13,774 bases of DNA from JBFKQC01 sp041627895 (GTDB lineage Bacteria > Pseudomonadota > Alphaproteobacteria > Rhodobacterales > Rhodobacteraceae): assembly GCA_041627895.1 (NCBI GenBank), contig JBFKQC010000089.1, positions 1 to 13,774 of the forward strand. Direction: 5' to 3'. The position numbers and the translations under genes were made by a program. The notes under the pieces were generated by a model. The model did no database searches. It had not been told where the DNA came from and was given only the letters and a program-made list of their open reading frames with translations. Numbering within the stretch: the stretch's first letter is position 1; each line of letters begins with the position of its first letter. Positions 11,733 to 13,774 of the stretch are shown here, in pieces.

Positions 11733-13202
11733 ATGGCGTGGTCAGTCTTCGAACGGCATTTCGTCTGGACCTCGAGCGAGGCGAGCATCGCCGCCGGCAA
11801 GGTCTCGGTTCTCGCGCTGGCAGAGGCGGCGGCCTCGGTCGCGGTCTATTGGTGGATCGCGGCGGCGTTCGACACCTACCTGCACATCCTGATCAGCGTG
11901 ATCGTGGCGCCCTTCGTGCTGCTTCGGTCCGATCCCGCCGTGGACCGCGCGATCGAATGGTACGGCGGCTATTGGGACGCCGTGTTCGGCGACGCCAGGC
12001 CGCCGCGTCACGGCGTCGCCGTGGCCGCCGCGTCCGGTCTTTGCGGGGCGCTTGCGGTGGTCTGGCTCTGGCCACCGCAGGGGGCAGAGGATGCGGCCGT
12101 CTTCCGCGCCGTCGCCACCGTGCTGGCGGCCGCGGCGCTCGGGCTCGCGGCGGGCGGGCGCAGCGGCGGCCTGGCCGCCGGGTTCGCGGCGGTTCCCGTC
12201 GCCGCGCCCGGCGCCTGGGGGTGGTTGGCGGATTGGTTCGGCGGACCCTATGGCCTGACCGACGTGCTGATCCTGGCGGGACTGGCGATCGCGTCGCTCT
12301 GGGCCATCGCGCTTGCGATCGGCATCGGCATGCTCGTGATCTTTCCGCTGGCGCTGATGCTTCGCGCCGGCGCGACCCGCGTCGTGGCCTCGTTGCGGTA
12401 CCTGCCCGCGGGCGTGAACGACCTGCCGAGGAACTGGGCGCGGACCGTGGCCCAGACCGACATTCTCCTGTTGCCCGAACTCGTGCCGGGGCTCAACCGG
12501 TCCCGGCCCGACATTTCGCCGGGCGCGCTTGCGCGGCGCGAGTTCTCCACGAACCAGATCATGACCGGCGATGCGATCTATGGATTTCTGTTCACCGCGA
12601 TCTATCTCGGCGTGCTGTTCCTGCCCTCGGTCCTTTGGCGCTATTCGCTGAAATCCACGGCCTGGCTCTATCTGCCGCTGGTCTACCTCGCCGCCCTGCC
12701 GCGCTGGTTCGCCGACCCCGGCGAGCGCATGGTGCGGCTTCGCACCGCGCCGTCGATCCTGGACTGGCTGGGGATCGGCTATGCGGTGCTGTCGATTGCC
12801 GTCGCGGTGCTGGCCGCCGTCGACCTGGCGGCGCTGCTGACCGAGCGGTTCGGCGGCGGGGCCGAGGGCGTGCCGCTGCCCCTGAACGTGCTCTTCGTGC
12901 TCGATTTCTCGCGGATGCGGGCCTGGGACTGGCTGGCGCTGGCCACGGCGGTGCTGCTGCTTGCGGATGCCGAGTGGCGCAGCCGGCTCAGGAACCGGAT
13001 GCAGGCCGGCGGCGCGGTTTCCGCCGACGGCTGGCAGCCGCGCGCGCTGGTGGCGCTGGCGCGGCTGCGGGTGATCCTGGTGCTCGGCTGGATCGGCAGC
13101 GCGCTTTACTGCTCGGTCGGCTGGCTCAGGGCGCGGGGCGACCTGCCGGGATGGGCCGAAATGCTGGTCGGCTGGTGCCCCTGCGCCTGCGCGGCGATCT
13201 AG
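11733..13202 (+). CDS. Multi-pass membrane protein of unknown function
   Basis: I do not recognise this 489-residue protein. It has roughly ten hydrophobic segments: about 24-42, 46-64, 96-113, 124-141, 146-165, 176-210 (two), 280-300, 308-323, 345-366, 398-411 and 445-463. The largest soluble part is about 211-279, which contains the motif-like stretch YLPAGVNDLPRNWARTVAQT (223-242) and LLLPELVPGLNRSRPD (245-260); this may be a cytoplasmic loop of functional importance. The C-terminus WCPCACAAI carries three cysteines (482, 484, 486), with a fourth at 460. GC content and frame look like the neighbours, so there is no sign of recent transfer. It has no obvious operon partner: olsA ends 163 bp upstream and the next gene is convergent. 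The start at ATG 11733 is the first in frame before the first membrane segment. Confidence 0.8.
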   Translation: MAWSVFERHFVWTSSEASIAAGKVSVLALAEAAASVAVYWWIAAAFDTYLHILISVIVAPFVLLRSDPAVDRAIEWYGGYWDAVFGDARPPRHGVAVAAASGLCGALAVVWLWPPQGAEDAAVFRAVATVLAAAALGLAAGGRSGGLAAGFAAVPVAAPGAWGWLADWFGGPYGLTDVLILAGLAIASLWAIALAIGIGMLVIFPLALMLRAGATRVVASLRYLPAGVNDLPRNWARTVAQTDILLLPELVPGLNRSRPDISPGALARREFSTNQIMTGDAIYGFLFTAIYLGVLFLPSVLWRYSLKSTAWLYLPLVYLAALPRWFADPGERMVRLRTAPSILDWLGIGYAVLSIAVAVLAAVDLAALLTERFGGGAEGVPLPLNVLFVLDFSRMRAWDWLALATAVLLLADAEWRSRLRNRMQAGGAVSADGWQPRALVALARLRVILVLGWIGSALYCSVGWLRARGDLPGWAEMLVGWCPCACAAI

Positions 13203-13290
13203 CGCCGGAAGGCGCGCGGCGAAAACGTGTCGAAGATGCCCGGCTCTGGAAATCGTTCGAGCGGCTTTCGCGGCGCGGCTTCGTTTCCGG

Positions 13291-13340
13291 GGCGCGGATG
13301 TCCGCGCCTTGCCGACGGCAACCGCCCCTGACGATTGCCG
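13291..13340. terminator. Dyads between convergent membrane protein and ThiE-like genes
   Basis: GGCGCGGA (13291-13298) pairs with TCCGCGCC (13301-13308). CGGCAA (13316-13321) pairs with TTGCCG (13335-13340) over a 13-base loop. The 139-bp gap (13203-13341) lies between the ends of two convergent genes, so a bidirectional terminator is plausible. T-runs are lacking, with only TT after the first stem. Confidence 0.45.
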
Positions 13341-13341
13341 C

Positions 13342-13774
13342 CTAACCCATCGCCGCGACCAGCGCGCCAAGCGCGGCCGCGGGATCGCCCTTGTCCCAGA
13401 TTTCCGGCCCTACGCCGAAGAAGTCCACGACCGGCGCCAGGTCGGCCATCCGCCCGGCATCCAGCGCACCCTCGGCGACCACCGGCAACTCGATCATCTC
13501 GGACCACCACGCGAACAGGTCGCGCCCGGCATGGCGGCCGTCGCCCAGCGGCGTCGCCGCCACCGGCCCGAAGGCCACGTAATCGGCCCCGGCCTCGCCC
13601 GCGGTCATCCCGTCGTGCCGCGAGGTGCCGCAGAACGCGCCGACGATTGCATCCTGGCCCAGCGACTTGCGCGCCGCGCGGACCGAGCGCGCGCCGTCGG
13701 TCAGGTGCACCCCGTCGAGGCCCAGCCGCGCCGTCAACTGGATATGCCGCTCGATCACCAGCGCGATGTCGCGG
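13342..13774 (-). CDS. ThiE-like protein, thiamine phosphate synthase family (N-terminus outside the window)
   Basis: The gene enters from the right edge and ends at TAG (13344-13342), giving the last 143 residues of a protein that should have about 200. The TIM-barrel pattern of ThiE is clear: LGLDGVHL, then ADYVAFGPVAATPLGDG and ELPVVAEGALDAGRMADL, and a terminal helix. ThiE joins hydroxymethylpyrimidine pyrophosphate and thiazole phosphate to make thiamine phosphate. However, the usual GPVFPTxTK is GPVAATPLG, so the pyrophosphate-binding lysine is missing. The usual VxxxGGI phosphate loop is VVAEGAL. GVHLGQxD is GVHLTDG. It may thus be a diverged paralogue rather than the working enzyme, so I give no gene symbol. 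The reading frame continues past the GTG at 13758 to the edge. Confidence 0.8.
   Translation of the reverse strand, partial: RDIALVIERHIQLTARLGLDGVHLTDGARSVRAARKSLGQDAIVGAFCGTSRHDGMTAGEAGADYVAFGPVAATPLGDGRHAGRDLFAWWSEMIELPVVAEGALDAGRMADLAPVVDFFGVGPEIWDKGDPAAALGALVAAMG

Noticed and set aside
11742..13370. 542-codon minus-strand frame opposite the membrane protein
   Set aside because: It is rich in Arg, Pro, Gly and His without motifs, while the plus strand shows regular hydrophobic segments, so the plus strand is the coding strand.

Overview
The window is GC-rich chromosomal DNA from an alphaproteobacterium, most likely a member of the Rhodobacterales (Roseobacter/Paracoccus type). This is inferred from several things. 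The gene order is rplU-rpmA, then obgE-proB-proA, then chpT. The L21 protein has a C-terminal helix-hairpin-helix extension. The phosphotransferase ChpT of the CckA-ChpT-CtrA phosphorelay is present, as is an olsB-olsA pair for ornithine lipids. The species cannot be named from the sequence alone.

Layout, left to right. (1) 1-136: the last 39 codons and probable right end of an IS630-family insertion sequence. (2) 262-447: a tRNA-Ser(CGA) gene on the minus strand with its own promoter and a probable terminator. (3) 485-536: a cluster of AATGCG direct and inverted repeats, followed by an exported DUF2059 protein. (4) 1429-2578: a ribosomal operon, promoter-rplU-rpmA-terminator. L21 is about twice the usual length because of an Ala/Lys/Pro linker plus a helix-hairpin-helix domain. 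(5) 2621-5138: a tightly overlapped operon of an RtcB-type RNA ligase, a LysE-family exporter and a GNAT acetyltransferase. (6) 5139-5473: a long intergenic region with nine and a half copies of an 8-bp tandem repeat and an AT-rich patch. (7) 5474-8944: obgE-proB-proA, combining a ribosome-associated GTPase with the first two steps of proline synthesis. (8) 8945-9026: three successive dyads between the convergent proA and chpT genes. (9) 9014-9820: chpT (minus) and a small DUF3553 gene (plus), divergent and only 27 bp apart. (10) 9821-11569: regulatory DNA, then olsB-olsA, which together convert ornithine to ornithine lipid. (11) 11733-13202: a large unrecognised multi-pass membrane protein. 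(12) 13342 to the right edge: a ThiE-like protein on the minus strand, cut by the window edge.

Most of the window is core genome with well-known families. I see no convincing undescribed multi-gene system, CRISPR array, phage or defence locus. The points most worth a second look are the fused L21 domain, the RtcB with an N-terminal motif like that of CCA-adding enzymes, the 8-bp tandem array upstream of obgE, the ThiE-like protein with altered phosphate-binding motifs, the membrane protein with a cysteine-rich tail and a leader hairpin, and the very tight chpT/DUF3553 divergent junction. All functional statements rest on motif recognition by eye; no database search was run.
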